A stretch of 64,000 nt of DNA from Opitutus sp. (lineage in GTDB: Bacteria > Verrucomicrobiota > Verrucomicrobiia > Opitutales > Opitutaceae): contig JACEUQ010000002.1 in NCBI GenBank assembly GCA_024998815.1, positions 61,001-125,000 of the forward strand. The letters are read 5' to 3'. Below, piece after piece: positions 33,233 to 44,546 of the stretch. Every line of letters starts with the position of its first letter. Position 1 is the first letter of the stretch. The position numbers were made by a program, and so were the translations under genes. The notes beneath the pieces were generated by a model, which saw only the letters and a program-made list of their open reading frames with translations, had not been told where the DNA came from and made no database searches.

Positions 33233-34417
33233 CTACTGGCGTGGGGCGGTATCGAGGATCGCCCCGACCGTGTCGTCCAGTTCCCGCGCATCATTGGAAT
33301 CACGCTCGAACTGGACTAACGCAGCCTTGGCTGCCGACTCCTTGCCCTTCTGGGCCGCCTCGTAAAGCCGCCCCAAAGACACCATCGCGTTGGCGTAAAA
33401 CGGATGGATTGCCGGTAGCGTTAACCGAATCTGCTGACTGCGTTCCCCCAGCTCGTGCTGAACCCACGGCTCGCGGCGAAGTCGGGAGAGTTCACCCAAC
33501 GGCACAACGAGCTCTTGGCCCTGCCGCACCCCGAGCCACCGACTGCGATCGGCCAGCCACGCACGGGATTCGCTCGCCGTCATTATAGGCAGACTCCGCT
33601 TTTTAGCCTGATGATAGAAACCCGTCTGCCACCACAGCTCCATGTCGGCAGCATTCGCCCAAAGCCCCGAGTAGATCCGCGGGAGCGTATCCAGTGCAGG
33701 GGCACCACCCAAAATCCCGCGTAACCACTGTTGCCACTGGGTTCCATCACTCGACTCCGCCTGCAACTGTAAGAGTAGCCAGAGCGCCGCCAACTCCCGC
33801 TCTCGCGACTCCCCTACCCCGCGCTCCCACTGCAACACCGACGCCAGCGACGGTGCCGCGGCGAGACGAACGGAATCCTGCTGAAACATATCCATAATAG
33901 CCGGACGCTCCTTTGCGCGGCTCAACCCTGCACACGCGTGTTCCAGCCACAACGGCACGGTGAGCGAGCTGGTTACCCCGTACCCCGATACCGCCTGCCG
34001 CATCAACAAACCATGGACCAACGCCCGCCTTAACACGTTGGCATCCACCCCGGCCTCCCAACGCACCCGCACGGTGACCATTCCAGGGGTTGCCACCGTT
34101 ACCGTGAAGGCCGTCGGCGCACTCCACTGTGCAGCCGGGACCAAACGCACACTCACGGGCGTATTAAAACCGTCCACAGGAAGCCTCAACGGTTCAGCCA
34201 ACGCCCCCCACACCGCGCGGCCCAAAACGAGCGCCAAACGCGCGTCCGCCGCATCCATGACAATGATCTCAAACTGCCCGGGCCGCGTATAAAACACACG
34301 CGGCGTCGGCCCCGTTTTCAGCGCGCTCGGCGGTGCGTCCGCTTCCTCGGTTGCGCCAGCCACGCCACCCAGCGCACACACCACGAGCCCCAAAATAAAG
34401 AGCCTCAGGCGAATCAC
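33233..34417 (-). CDS. exported protein resembling an inactive zinc-peptidase (peptidase-MA-like)
   Basis: A 394-residue protein with a signal peptide (RLFILGLVVCALGGVAGA). The region LRRALVHGLLMRQAVSGYG, then LTVPLWLEHACAGLSR, is arranged like gluzincin peptidases (HExxH followed by a Pro-Trp-Leu-x-Glu segment). The expected HExxH is HGLLM, so zinc catalysis is unlikely. No other family resemblance is evident. Its start overlaps the preceding gene by four bases. It probably works in the periplasm with that membrane protein. Confidence 0.6.
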   Translation of the reverse strand: MIRLRLFILGLVVCALGGVAGATEEADAPPSALKTGPTPRVFYTRPGQFEIIVMDAADARLALVLGRAVWGALAEPLRLPVDGFNTPVSVRLVPAAQWSAPTAFTVTVATPGMVTVRVRWEAGVDANVLRRALVHGLLMRQAVSGYGVTSSLTVPLWLEHACAGLSRAKERPAIMDMFQQDSVRLAAAPSLASVLQWERGVGESRERELAALWLLLQLQAESSDGTQWQQWLRGILGGAPALDTLPRIYSGLWANAADMELWWQTGFYHQAKKRSLPIMTASESRAWLADRSRWLGVRQGQELVVPLGELSRLRREPWVQHELGERSQQIRLTLPAIHPFYANAMVSLGRLYEAAQKGKESAAKAALVQFERDSNDARELDDTVGAILDTAPRQ

Positions 34418-35076
34418 GGCACGATGATGTGCACCGCACTATCCTCGACCGCCACCAGTTTCAAGTTACGCCACATCGCGGTCAGCTCCTCGGGCAGTTT
34501 TTGGGCCGCCAATGCGCGCTGAATGATCAGCTGGGGCAATCCCGGAACTTTGTGCGTGGGCAGCGAACCGATGTACAATTCATCGGCGGTAAACTCGAAG
34601 CCATTGGCTCCGGGAACAAACTTGCCCCGCGCCTGAATCACGAAGGGGTGGGTCATCTCAAACGCCTGAAATTTCCCGGCGATGCCAACCTGCATAACGC
34701 CATCGCGAATACGGAAATTCACCCATTCCGGAACCACCACCTTCGATGGATCAGCGGGCGCTTTAGCCGTCGCACTCGCCACCCATGCATTCAGCTCCTC
34801 CTCGTTGAAAACCACATCCGCAGCACCACCCGCGGACAGCAGCTGCTGTTTACGAGACCACTGACGCGACTTCGAACTGTTGACCTCTCCTTTCACAAAA
34901 TAGACATCGGCGGCGACCAAGGCCTCGGGCGGTTTGGTCAAGATCTCGACCGGCTTGAGCATCAAATACAAAGATCCCAGTGCAACACCGAGCCCGATGC
35001 CCATCAGGGCGCCCAGCGTGACTTCAATCGGTCCAGGGCCGTTGAGCGCGCGATCAATCCGTTTTTGTGAAGCCAT
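34414..35076 (-). CDS. hypothetical membrane-anchored protein
   Basis: A 220-residue protein I cannot place in a family. A short basic N terminus is followed by one transmembrane helix (VTLGALMGIGLGVALGSLYLML, about 19-40). The rest is a soluble, probably periplasmic domain rich in beta strands (WVNFRIRDGVMQVGIAGKFQAF, FVIQARGKFVPGANGFEFTADELYIGSLPTHKVPGL). The layout recalls proteins binding lipid or envelope polymer, without proof. It overlaps the next gene by four bases (ATGA), so they are coupled. Confidence 0.6.
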   Translation of the reverse strand: MASQKRIDRALNGPGPIEVTLGALMGIGLGVALGSLYLMLKPVEILTKPPEALVAADVYFVKGEVNSSKSRQWSRKQQLLSAGGAADVVFNEEELNAWVASATAKAPADPSKVVVPEWVNFRIRDGVMQVGIAGKFQAFEMTHPFVIQARGKFVPGANGFEFTADELYIGSLPTHKVPGLPQLIIQRALAAQKLPEELTAMWRNLKLVAVEDSAVHIIVP

Positions 35077-35140
35077 ATTGGGTAGGGGTATAAAATTATA
35101 AGTGAGGGTCTAACCGCTATCCGGAATCGGACACGCAAGC

Positions 35141-35749
35141 TCAACCACGAATCCGCGCCTTGCGCGACTCTTCAACGAAGCGATATGAAACCGCATAGTA
35201 AGACCAACTCGCTGCCAGACCGACAAAAACGGTGAATGTCATCAAGGGGTAGCCAGCGACCAAAAAGCCGATCAAGGCAAAGGTCGGCACCCAAAAATAG
35301 AGCTTGGTCGAGCGCAGCATCGCCACCAGCACACCAAGGCGAAACGCATCACGGAATTCCTCATTGCGCTGGTACTGATAAATGCCGGCCACCGTGAGCG
35401 GCCCCGCTAACATCACCGCCGGCACCAAGGGCAGATAAATAAACGCCCCGTAGTTGAGGAAAAAATGCAGGGGCCAAACCAGCACCCACGCCGTCAAAAT
35501 CGGCACCACGCCGAGCACTAAAAAAATGGCAAAGGCCGCCATTCCGTTCGTGAAAAGGCGGCGCCAATCCCCCCACTCAGGGAAATCAAGGTCCTCACCG
35601 CGACGGGCCTGCTCGACCATGTTGTACAAGTAGCCGAACGCTAAAAAATGGGCGACCGGGATGATCAACAACAACGCCCCGACAACAGCTTTGAGAAACC
35701 ACGACTGGTCGGAAAAGAGGCGTTTGCAAACTTGTTCGAGGGAAGGCAT
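35141..35749 (-). CDS. DUF4013-like multi-pass membrane protein
   Basis: A 202-residue membrane protein with five or six hydrophobic helices. The ordering resembles DUF4013: an early WFLKAVVGALLLIIPVAHFLAFGYLYNMVEQARRGEDL and then FPEWGDWRRLFTNGMAAFAIFLVLGVVP. The charged EQARRG...DFPEW signature after helix one is typical. The function is unknown. The gene precedes the two other envelope genes in the same direction by about 65 bases, so a three-gene envelope operon is plausible. It diverges from ispA. Confidence 0.7.
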   Translation of the reverse strand: MPSLEQVCKRLFSDQSWFLKAVVGALLLIIPVAHFLAFGYLYNMVEQARRGEDLDFPEWGDWRRLFTNGMAAFAIFLVLGVVPILTAWVLVWPLHFFLNYGAFIYLPLVPAVMLAGPLTVAGIYQYQRNEEFRDAFRLGVLVAMLRSTKLYFWVPTFALIGFLVAGYPLMTFTVFVGLAASWSYYAVSYRFVEESRKARIRG

Positions 35750-35790
35750 TGCGGAGGGCGAATATTTCCCGCGAAACTAGCCACCTGCCG

Positions 35791-36681
35791 ATGGACATCT
35801 CAATCAAATTAAACCAGCTGATCGCCCAGGTCGAAACCGCCATCGACCAACTCGTGCCCGCGTACGCTGATGGCGACGCCGGCCCAGCGCGTATCCACGA
35901 CGCCATGCGCTACAGCCTGCAAGCCGGAGGCAAACGCCTGCGGCCTGTTTTGGCTCTTTCTGCCGCCTCTCTTTTCCGCCCCAGCGCCTCCGCCCTGCCC
36001 GCCGCCATCGCGTTGGAGTGCATCCACACGTATTCCCTCGTTCACGACGACCTGCCCTGCATGGACAACGACGACCTGCGTCGAGGTCGCCCCACGGCCC
36101 ACCGCCAATTTGACGAAGCCACCGCGCTGCTCGCCGGCGACGCGCTCCTCACCCAGGCCTTTGTGCTCCTCGCCACTCATTACAGCGCAACACCCCGACT
36201 CGCCACCACCCTGGTCGCCGAGCTGGCCGACGCCGCTTCCGGTTCCCGCTTGGTCGGCGGTCAAATGCAGGACCTCTTGGCCGAGAAAAAAAACAACGCC
36301 ACCGCCTCCGAGCTCGACTACATCCACCTCAACAAAACCGCCGCCATGCTGGAAGCCTCGCTGGTCATGGGCGGACTGGTGGGCGAGGCCGATTCCAACG
36401 CCTTGGCCAACCTCCGCAGCGCCGGCCGCCACCTCGGACTGGCGTTTCAAATCATCGACGACGTGCTCGATGCCACCGCTGACAGTGCGACCCTCGGCAA
36501 GACCGCCGGCAAGGACGCCAAGGCCGGCAAGACAACCTATGTAAGCCTCCACGGGATCAAAACCGCCCGCCGATTGGCCCAGGAGCAAACCGATGCCGCG
36601 CTGGCTTCCCTGCGCTCGCTCCCCGGCGACACCGCGTTCCTCGTTCAACTCGCGCAGTCCCTTTTGACCCGCGTAAAGTGA
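35791..36681 (+). CDS. ispA: polyprenyl (farnesyl/geranylgeranyl) diphosphate synthase
   Basis: A 296-residue trans-isoprenyl diphosphate synthase. The first aspartate-rich motif is DDLPCMD (86-92) with RRGRPTAH following; the second is FQIIDDVLDAT. GGKRLRPVL near residue 47 binds isopentenyl diphosphate. The residues before the first motif (CIHTYSLVHDD) fit farnesyl or geranylgeranyl products. I start at the ATG at 35791; the TTG upstream lies inside the divergent gene. It would feed quinone, undecaprenyl or carotenoid pathways and may relate to the flavoprotein at the left edge. Confidence 0.92.
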   Translation: MDISIKLNQLIAQVETAIDQLVPAYADGDAGPARIHDAMRYSLQAGGKRLRPVLALSAASLFRPSASALPAAIALECIHTYSLVHDDLPCMDNDDLRRGRPTAHRQFDEATALLAGDALLTQAFVLLATHYSATPRLATTLVAELADAASGSRLVGGQMQDLLAEKKNNATASELDYIHLNKTAAMLEASLVMGGLVGEADSNALANLRSAGRHLGLAFQIIDDVLDATADSATLGKTAGKDAKAGKTTYVSLHGIKTARRLAQEQTDAALASLRSLPGDTAFLVQLAQSLLTRVK

Positions 36682-36704
36682 CCCGCCGTTAGCGCGCCGG
36701 CGGA

Positions 36705-38474
36705 TTACGACACCTTCACCCGCATACGGCTGAACTCTTCGCACAGCGTCAAAATCTCCTTGGCCGAGGTCATCTTAAGCGCTTCGGCGGCGAGTTTTTG
36801 CGCGTCACTTAGATTCATCGAGCGGATCAGGTATTTGACCGCGGGAATCAGCGGCGGGGACATGCTCAGCTCATCAATCCCGAGGCCAAGCAGCAGCGGC
36901 GCATAAACCGCGTCGCCCGCCATCTCGCCACAGACACTGACCTTTATTTTCTGGCTGTGCGCCTGCTCCACCACCGACTTGAGGGTGCGAATGACCGCCG
37001 GATGCGTCGGCTCGTAAAGGTGGGCGATCTTATCGTTCACCCGGTCGATCGCCAAAAGGTACTGGATCAGGTCGTTGGTCCCGATGCTGAAAAAGTCGCA
37101 ATCACGCGCCAGCAAGTCGGCGGTGATCGCCGCACTCGGGATTTCAATCATCGTGCCCACCTGGAGATTCGGGTTGAAGGCGATCTTGCGCGTCGTGAGC
37201 TCCTCCTTGCACTCCGCGAGAACGGCGTTGGCGCGGGCCAATTCCTCGCGACCGCTGATCATGGGATACATCAGGCGAATTTCGCCGTGGATGCTGGCGC
37301 GCAGAATGGCGCGCAACTGATCCTTGAAAATCTTCGGGTTATCCAAGCAGAAGCGGATCGCCCGGTAGCCCAGGAAGGGGTTGTCCTCCTTCGGGAAAAG
37401 ATGAGCGTGACCGGCCATGGGCTTGTCGCCGCCAAGATCGAGTGTCCGGATGACGACGGGGGCCGGAGCGAGTGCCTCGGCAATGGCCTTGTAGGCGAGG
37501 TACTGCTCGTTCTCGCTCGGGATCCGCCCCGAGCTGAGATAAAGAAACTCCGTGCGGAACAGCCCCACGCCGTCTGCAAGATACTCTTTCACCAAACCGG
37601 CTTCATCCACCTTTTCGATGTTGGCTCGCAGCGCGATCGCCACCCCATCGAGGGTAATGGCAGGACGGCGATTGGCCTCCATCAGACGTTGCTCATAGCC
37701 TTTTTTCTGAAGCTGGATCTGCCCGTAACGAAAAAGCGTTTGCTGCGACGGGTTGATGATCACCACGCCTTCGTACCCATCCACCAAAAGCCAGTCACCG
37801 GACTGAACCTGCGTAGTCAAATCCCGGAGACCGACCACCGCCGGCACCTTCATCGAGCGGGCAACGATCACCGCATGACTGGTCTTGCTTCCGGAATCCG
37901 TGACGATCGCGAGCGCCTGAGAACTATCAATGCCCGCCGCATCGGACGGGGATACATCGTTGGCGACGACCACCCGTTTCTCCACCAACTGGCTAAGATT
38001 TTGACTCGACTGACCGAGAAGATTTTGGAGCACACGTTGAGCCACGTCGCGGATGTCGCAGGCGCGTTCACGCAGGTACTCGTCGTCGATCTCGGCGAAG
38101 GCCTTGATGTAACGCTGCGAGACCTTGTCGAAGCAGGTTTCGATGTTTTTCCCTGAGGTCTCGAACTCGCGAATCGTCTCAGAAATGAGCGCTTGGTCCT
38201 CTAAAACCAAAAGATGGGCATCGAAAATCTGGGCCTCCTCGGCGCCGAGATTTTTGTCCACCTCGGCCATGATTTTTTGGATCTGCTGGCGCGTGACGAC
38301 GATTGCCTGTTCGAAACGCGTGATCTCAGCCCCGTGATTTTCGAGCTCAATATCGTAGGAGGGAACCTCCACATCGCTCTGAATATACAAAAACGCCTGC
38401 CCATAAACAATTCCGTGCGAGGCGGATATGCCTTGCACCAATGTCTCGGGTTTAACGGGTTTTGCCGCGGGCAT
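36705..38474 (-). CDS. ptsI: phosphoenolpyruvate-protein phosphotransferase (PTS enzyme I)
   Basis: A 589-residue enzyme I, which takes phosphate from PEP and passes it to HPr. It has the N-terminal HPr-binding helical domain, the phospho-histidine site GSKTSHAVIVARS (His200), a PEP-utilising TIM barrel with LFRTEFLYL and LDLGGDKPM, and the active-site Cys515 in VSVCGEMAGD. Length and motifs are normal. No HPr, EII or HPr kinase lies in the window. In such organisms enzyme I often serves regulation rather than sugar import. It starts with ATG. Confidence 0.96.
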   Translation of the reverse strand: MPAAKPVKPETLVQGISASHGIVYGQAFLYIQSDVEVPSYDIELENHGAEITRFEQAIVVTRQQIQKIMAEVDKNLGAEEAQIFDAHLLVLEDQALISETIREFETSGKNIETCFDKVSQRYIKAFAEIDDEYLRERACDIRDVAQRVLQNLLGQSSQNLSQLVEKRVVVANDVSPSDAAGIDSSQALAIVTDSGSKTSHAVIVARSMKVPAVVGLRDLTTQVQSGDWLLVDGYEGVVIINPSQQTLFRYGQIQLQKKGYEQRLMEANRRPAITLDGVAIALRANIEKVDEAGLVKEYLADGVGLFRTEFLYLSSGRIPSENEQYLAYKAIAEALAPAPVVIRTLDLGGDKPMAGHAHLFPKEDNPFLGYRAIRFCLDNPKIFKDQLRAILRASIHGEIRLMYPMISGREELARANAVLAECKEELTTRKIAFNPNLQVGTMIEIPSAAITADLLARDCDFFSIGTNDLIQYLLAIDRVNDKIAHLYEPTHPAVIRTLKSVVEQAHSQKIKVSVCGEMAGDAVYAPLLLGLGIDELSMSPPLIPAVKYLIRSMNLSDAQKLAAEALKMTSAKEILTLCEEFSRMRVKVS

Positions 38475-38622
38475 TAAGGTGGAGTCGGTGGGTCGGGGCT
38501 GACCTCATGACGCACTCCGATAACGACTTCGCGTTGCGCTGGGTCAACTCGCTTTTGTCACCGAAACCGGTGTTTTTCTGTCTGAAGGCGCGTTTCATGC
38601 CAGGCGGTCCATTCGCGCTCCC

Positions 38623-38666
38623 AAAAAAAAGACCAGCCCCCGACGCGTGCGCGGGGGGCTGGTCTT
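38623..38666 (-). terminator. intrinsic terminator after gcvP
   Basis: A strong hairpin (AAGACCAGCCCCCG / CGGGGGGCTGGTCTT around a CGCG-type loop) is followed on the minus strand by eight T (38623-38630). It starts about 37 bases after the gcvP stop. Confidence 0.92.
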
Positions 38667-38702
38667 GAGGATTTGGGCGGAGCGTATCGCGCCCTTTTTC
38701 GC

Positions 38703-41606
<2,904 letters not shown>

Positions 41607-41626
41607 AAAAAAAGACCCTAGGCGCG

Positions 41627-41657
41627 AGCCCCAGTCCGGCAAATGGATTTTGGGGCT
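41627..41657 (-). promoter_or_regulatory. leader hairpin before gcvP, possible attenuator
   Basis: On the minus strand AGCCCCA and TGGGGCT arms enclose 17 bases. The run of seven T (41607-41613) follows after a short GC segment and abuts the gcvP ATG. This looks like a terminator-type leader. I do not see the conserved core of a glycine riboswitch. Confidence 0.35.
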
Positions 41658-41790
41658 GGGGCGGGGTTTTCGCAGTGAGCGCCTGGAGAGCGGGGCGCGC
41701 AACGAGGCGTGCGGGTGTTTTTAATCAGATTCAGATCTTCGACGGGTATCACAGAGCCGAGCCGGAGCGCCGAACCCAAGATGCCGATTT

Positions 41791-41895
41791 TTTAACCGCG
41801 AAGACGATCCGAAGGCTCGCGAAGCGGATAAATCCAATTGATCGACAAGTAATTGCGTTTTTCTTCGCGCAACTTCGCGAGCCTTCGCGGTTAAA
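41791..41895. repeat. TTTAACCGCGAAG long inverted repeat
   Basis: The arms TTTAACCGCGAAG and CTTCGCGGTTAAA bound a 105-base unit. An inner pair (CGAAGGCTCGCGAAG / CTTCGCGAGCCTTCG) is shifted relative to the outer arms. It belongs to the family at 20533, 26387 and 49269. It lies between gcvP and rph, with no gene inside. Confidence 0.7.
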
Positions 41896-41910
41896 GGGAT
41901 CGATGCCTTA

Positions 41911-41951
41911 GTTTTTGTGTCATTTTGTGGTTTTCGTGGCCAATGGTTTGG
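41911..41951. repeat. 41-base dispersed repeat, copy B
   Basis: About 85% identical by eye to 12149-12189, with shared ends GTTTTTGTG and CCAATGGTTTGG. It directly follows the long inverted repeat at 41791-41895, so the two may belong to one larger element. Confidence 0.5.
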
Positions 41952-41986
41952 GGGCGCCCCCATCGAAAACGCAAAAAAATAACCGC

Positions 41987-42739
41987 TTAAAACTTCAGCA
42001 ACTGCTTGCTCAAGAAAGCCGTCTGCAGCGCGCTGATCTCCTTTATACCCTTTTGCGCGAGCGCAATCAGGCTGAGCAACTGTTCGTGGGTGTAGGTGGC
42101 CTCTTCGCCGCTGCCTTGCACTTCCACAAACTTGCCCTGGCCGGTCATAACGATGTTAAAATCCACCTCGGCGCCCTTGTCTTCCACGTAGGGCAGGTCG
42201 AGCAACTCGCGCCCTTCAAACAGGCCCACGCTCACCGCCGCGACGCTGTCCACCAACGGGTTTTCGGGAATGCGTTTGGCATCGAGCAGCGTCTGAATCG
42301 CCAGACGCGCCGCCAAATACGCCCCGGTGATCGACGCGGTGCGGGTGCCGCCATCGGCCTGAAGCACGTCGCAGTCGATCCACAGGGTGTTCTCGCCCAA
42401 TTTCTTAAGATCCAAAACGGCGCGCAGCGAGCGGCCGATCAGGCGCTGGATTTCGACGGTGCGGCCGTCGAGTTTGCCGCGGGAAATATCGCGCTGTTTA
42501 CGCTCATGCGTGCTGTAGGGCAAAAGCGAGTATTCAGCGGTGAGCCAGCCGCCGGGCACGCGCTGTTGTTTCATCCATCCCGGTACCTTCGGCTCAATGG
42601 TGGCGGCGCAAATCACGCGGGTGTTGCCAAACGACACCAGCACCGAGCCGGTGGCGTGCGGGGCGATGCCGGACTCAAAGGTGATGGTGCGGAGCTGATC
42701 GACCTTGCGGCCGTCGGAGCGGAGGGCGGATGACGTCAT
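41987..42739 (-). CDS. rph: ribonuclease PH
   Basis: A 250-residue phosphorolytic 3'-5' exonuclease that trims tRNA 3' ends. Signature parts are RSDGRKVDQLRTITFESG at the N terminus, GNTRVICAATIEPKVPGW, the ERKQRDISRGKLDGRTVEIQRLIGRSLRAV block, and TLWIDCDVLQADGGTRTASITGAYLA with the phosphate-binding GGTRT. Length is normal (about 240). I start at the ATG at 42739; the extension to 42778 lacks homology. No ribosome-binding site is visible. Confidence 0.96.
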   Translation of the reverse strand: MTSSALRSDGRKVDQLRTITFESGIAPHATGSVLVSFGNTRVICAATIEPKVPGWMKQQRVPGGWLTAEYSLLPYSTHERKQRDISRGKLDGRTVEIQRLIGRSLRAVLDLKKLGENTLWIDCDVLQADGGTRTASITGAYLAARLAIQTLLDAKRIPENPLVDSVAAVSVGLFEGRELLDLPYVEDKGAEVDFNIVMTGQGKFVEVQGSGEEATYTHEQLLSLIALAQKGIKEISALQTAFLSKQLLKF

Positions 42740-42853
42740 GGGGCGGCAACGGTGCGGAGCGGGTGAGCGCACCGCCACCGAAAAATCACCCCACGTGCGC
42801 CCAAACCAGCGGACCGCAGCTCGCGGCCTGCGGACGAGGCCCGCTGCGAGGCG

Positions 42854-43501
42854 TCAAACTTGGAGTGCGGCAACGGCTGCTTTGTAGCTGACGGCAGCCT
42901 CGCCGATACTGGCGGCCGAGCACTTCAAATTACGTAAGTGGCCGTCCTTGAGTCCGTAGATTAAGCCATGAACCGTCACAACTTGGCCGCGCTCCCAGGC
43001 GTCGCGAACGATGGAGGTTTTGCACACGTTATCGACCTGCTCGATGACGTTAAACTCACACAGACGCGCGTATTGAGCGTCCTGATCCGGCAACCGGCAC
43101 AGGCACATATCGTGCTTTTCCTTTACGTCTTGGACGTGGCGTAACCAGTTGTCGGACAAGCCCACCTTATCGCACCGCAGCGCCGCGCGCACGCCGCTGC
43201 AACCATAGTGCCCCACGACGATGATATGCTTAACTTTGAGCACATCGACGGCGAACTGGATAACCGAAAGACAGTTTAAATCAGTGTGAACCACCACGTT
43301 GGCAATATTCCGGTGAACGAAAAGCTCGCCTGGAAGGAGGCCCACAATCTCGTTGGCAGGCACGCGGCTGTCGGAGCAGCCGATCCACAGGTATTCCGGA
43401 TTCTGCTGACGGGCGAGTTTGCCGAAAAACTCCGGATCGCTTTCGCGAATCTTATCCGCCCATAGCTTGTTTTGATCAAAGAGGTGTTGCAGCGATTCCA
43501 T
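42854..43501 (-). CDS. can: beta-class carbonic anhydrase (cytoplasmic)
   Basis: A 215-residue enzyme of the plant/E. coli Can type. Zinc ligands and dyad are present: Cys42-x-Asp44-x-Arg46 (IGCSDSRVPAN), His98 and Cys101 (GHYGCSGVRAAL). The start SLQHLFDQNKLWADKI and VVTVHGLIYGLKDGHLRNL near the end are typical. There is no signal peptide, so it supplies bicarbonate for carboxylases in the cytoplasm. It differs clearly from the secreted enzyme at 3801-4568, so the two are not recent duplicates. Confidence 0.95.
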   Translation of the reverse strand: MESLQHLFDQNKLWADKIRESDPEFFGKLARQQNPEYLWIGCSDSRVPANEIVGLLPGELFVHRNIANVVVHTDLNCLSVIQFAVDVLKVKHIIVVGHYGCSGVRAALRCDKVGLSDNWLRHVQDVKEKHDMCLCRLPDQDAQYARLCEFNVIEQVDNVCKTSIVRDAWERGQVVTVHGLIYGLKDGHLRNLKCSAASIGEAAVSYKAAVAALQV

Positions 43502-43675
43502 ACAGTGGCGGCAAGGTTTTGCGCGACGCGTGGCTTGTCGATGCTTAATCCCGAGCCCCTCCCCACCCGTTCCCGCAGTCTAAGCGCAGCCCGCAGTGAC
43601 GAACGCAGCGGCCGCTTTCATTTCCCCATATCGCGAAATAGTAAATAATCCCATGCCCACCGGCCAAAAACCGCA

Positions 43676-43703
43676 AGTAGCGCGCCGAAGCCGCCGCGCT
43701 ACT
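43676..43703 (-). terminator. probable terminator after the ArsR-type gene
   Basis: A 9-bp stem AGTAGCGCG / CGCGCTACT with a 10-base loop is followed on the minus strand by GCGG and five T. It begins 19 bases after the regulator stop. The T-run is offset by a few bases, so efficiency is uncertain. Confidence 0.5.
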
Positions 43704-43721
43704 CGCGACTTTCGCCACCGC

Positions 43722-44054
43722 TCACCTAAACACCTTAGCCCGCGCCTGGTTCTGCTGGTCGATACTCCCGCAGACCAATTCGCAAAGCTGGAAAATCGAC
43801 GGATCGGCGATCGCATAAAACACCTGCAACCCTTCCTTGCGCCGGCTGACCAACCCCGCCTCGGCCAGCGTCTGCAAATGCCGCGACACGTTGGCCTGGG
43901 TCCCCGCCGCCGCCTCCGCCAGCGCGCCCACCGACTTCTCCCCGTCAAACAAAGCCTGCAACAACCGCAGCCGCATCGGCTCGGCCAACACCGCAAACCG
44001 CCGCGCCACCAACCCCAGCGCTTCGTCACTCAAGGGACTCTTTTTCTTGGCCAT
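43722..44054 (-). CDS. ArsR/SmtB-family transcriptional repressor
   Basis: A 110-residue winged-HTH protein. FAVLAEPMRLRLLQALFDGEKSVGALAEAA leads into the recognition helix region (AGTQANVSRHLQTLAEAGLVSRRKEGLQVFYAI). The C-terminal helix holds two cysteines four residues apart (FQLCELVCGS), possible metal or sulfur-sensing residues. I start at the ATG at 44054. It diverges from DUF2892 and the efflux genes across about 65 bases, so it probably represses them. The rhodanese in the group hints at sulfide/persulfide sensing as in BigR/SqrR, but metal sensing cannot be excluded. Confidence 0.88.
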   Translation of the reverse strand: MAKKKSPLSDEALGLVARRFAVLAEPMRLRLLQALFDGEKSVGALAEAAAGTQANVSRHLQTLAEAGLVSRRKEGLQVFYAIADPSIFQLCELVCGSIDQQNQARAKVFR

Positions 44055-44119
44055 GACGGCAACCAAACGGCCTCTTGACTTAATTTCAAGCAAATGCGTA
44101 TATGCGTAAACACTCAAAT

Positions 44120-44356
44120 ATGAAGCCCGACTCCTTTATCCGTGTTCTCGCCGGCGTCATGGTGCTGGTCAGCGTCGCCCTGGCGCACTTCGTGAGTTCC
44201 TGGTGGCTGCTGTTCACCTGCTTCATCGCGCTCAACCTGATCCAGTCGGCCTTCACCGGCTTTTGCCCGCCGGAGTGGGCCGCACGCAAACTGGGTCTGG
44301 TTAAACCCGCCTCAGAGGACCGCCGCGGTTCTCTGCAATCGCCCAAACGCGCTTAA
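44120..44356 (+). CDS. DUF2892 small membrane protein
   Basis: A 78-residue inner-membrane protein with two helices (FIRVLAGVMVLVSVALAHFV and WWLLFTCFIALNLIQSAFTGFCPPE). The LNLIQSAFTGFCP motif is the DUF2892 hallmark, also found fused to rhodanese in YgaP. It may start at the ATG at 44120 or at 44102. It is the first gene downstream of the divergent ArsR regulator. A second DUF2892 gene (49475) and a rhodanese (49952) follow the pump genes, suggesting one sulfur-handling unit. Confidence 0.85.
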   Translation: MKPDSFIRVLAGVMVLVSVALAHFVSSWWLLFTCFIALNLIQSAFTGFCPPEWAARKLGLVKPASEDRRGSLQSPKRA

Positions 44357-44397
44357 CACTAATTAGCGTTCAAGCTGGGGTTAACGACATCCTTAAA

Positions 44398-44454
44398 CTC
44401 ACGCTCAAGGCCACACTTTTCGAGACCACACGACCTAGTGGCCTTGAGCGTGAG
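44398..44454. repeat. CTCACGCTCAAGGCCAC inverted repeat
   Basis: Perfect 17-base arms CTCACGCTCAAGGCCAC and GTGGCCTTGAGCGTGAG lie 23 bases apart. Related copies are at 14366-14556 and 49837-49909. The unit lies between the DUF2892 gene and the adaptor gene and could trim the downstream transcript level. Just before it, at 44354, is a TTAACACTAATTAGCGTTCA segment like the MITE end. Confidence 0.75.
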
Positions 44455-44546
44455 CTCAAGGAGTTTACCCAAAGACATCCACGCCCCCATGAACCAGGGT
44501 AAATAAGCACAACTTGAACACTAATCGGCACACTATAAAAGCCACC

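Noticed and set aside
36957..38156. 399-codon open frame on the plus strand opposite ptsI
   Set aside because: It is antisense to a full-length enzyme I with all active-site motifs, has no family features, and owes its length to high GC content.
41607..41760. Glycine riboswitch upstream of gcvP
   Set aside because: I could not find the conserved aptamer core; only a simple hairpin with a T-run is visible.
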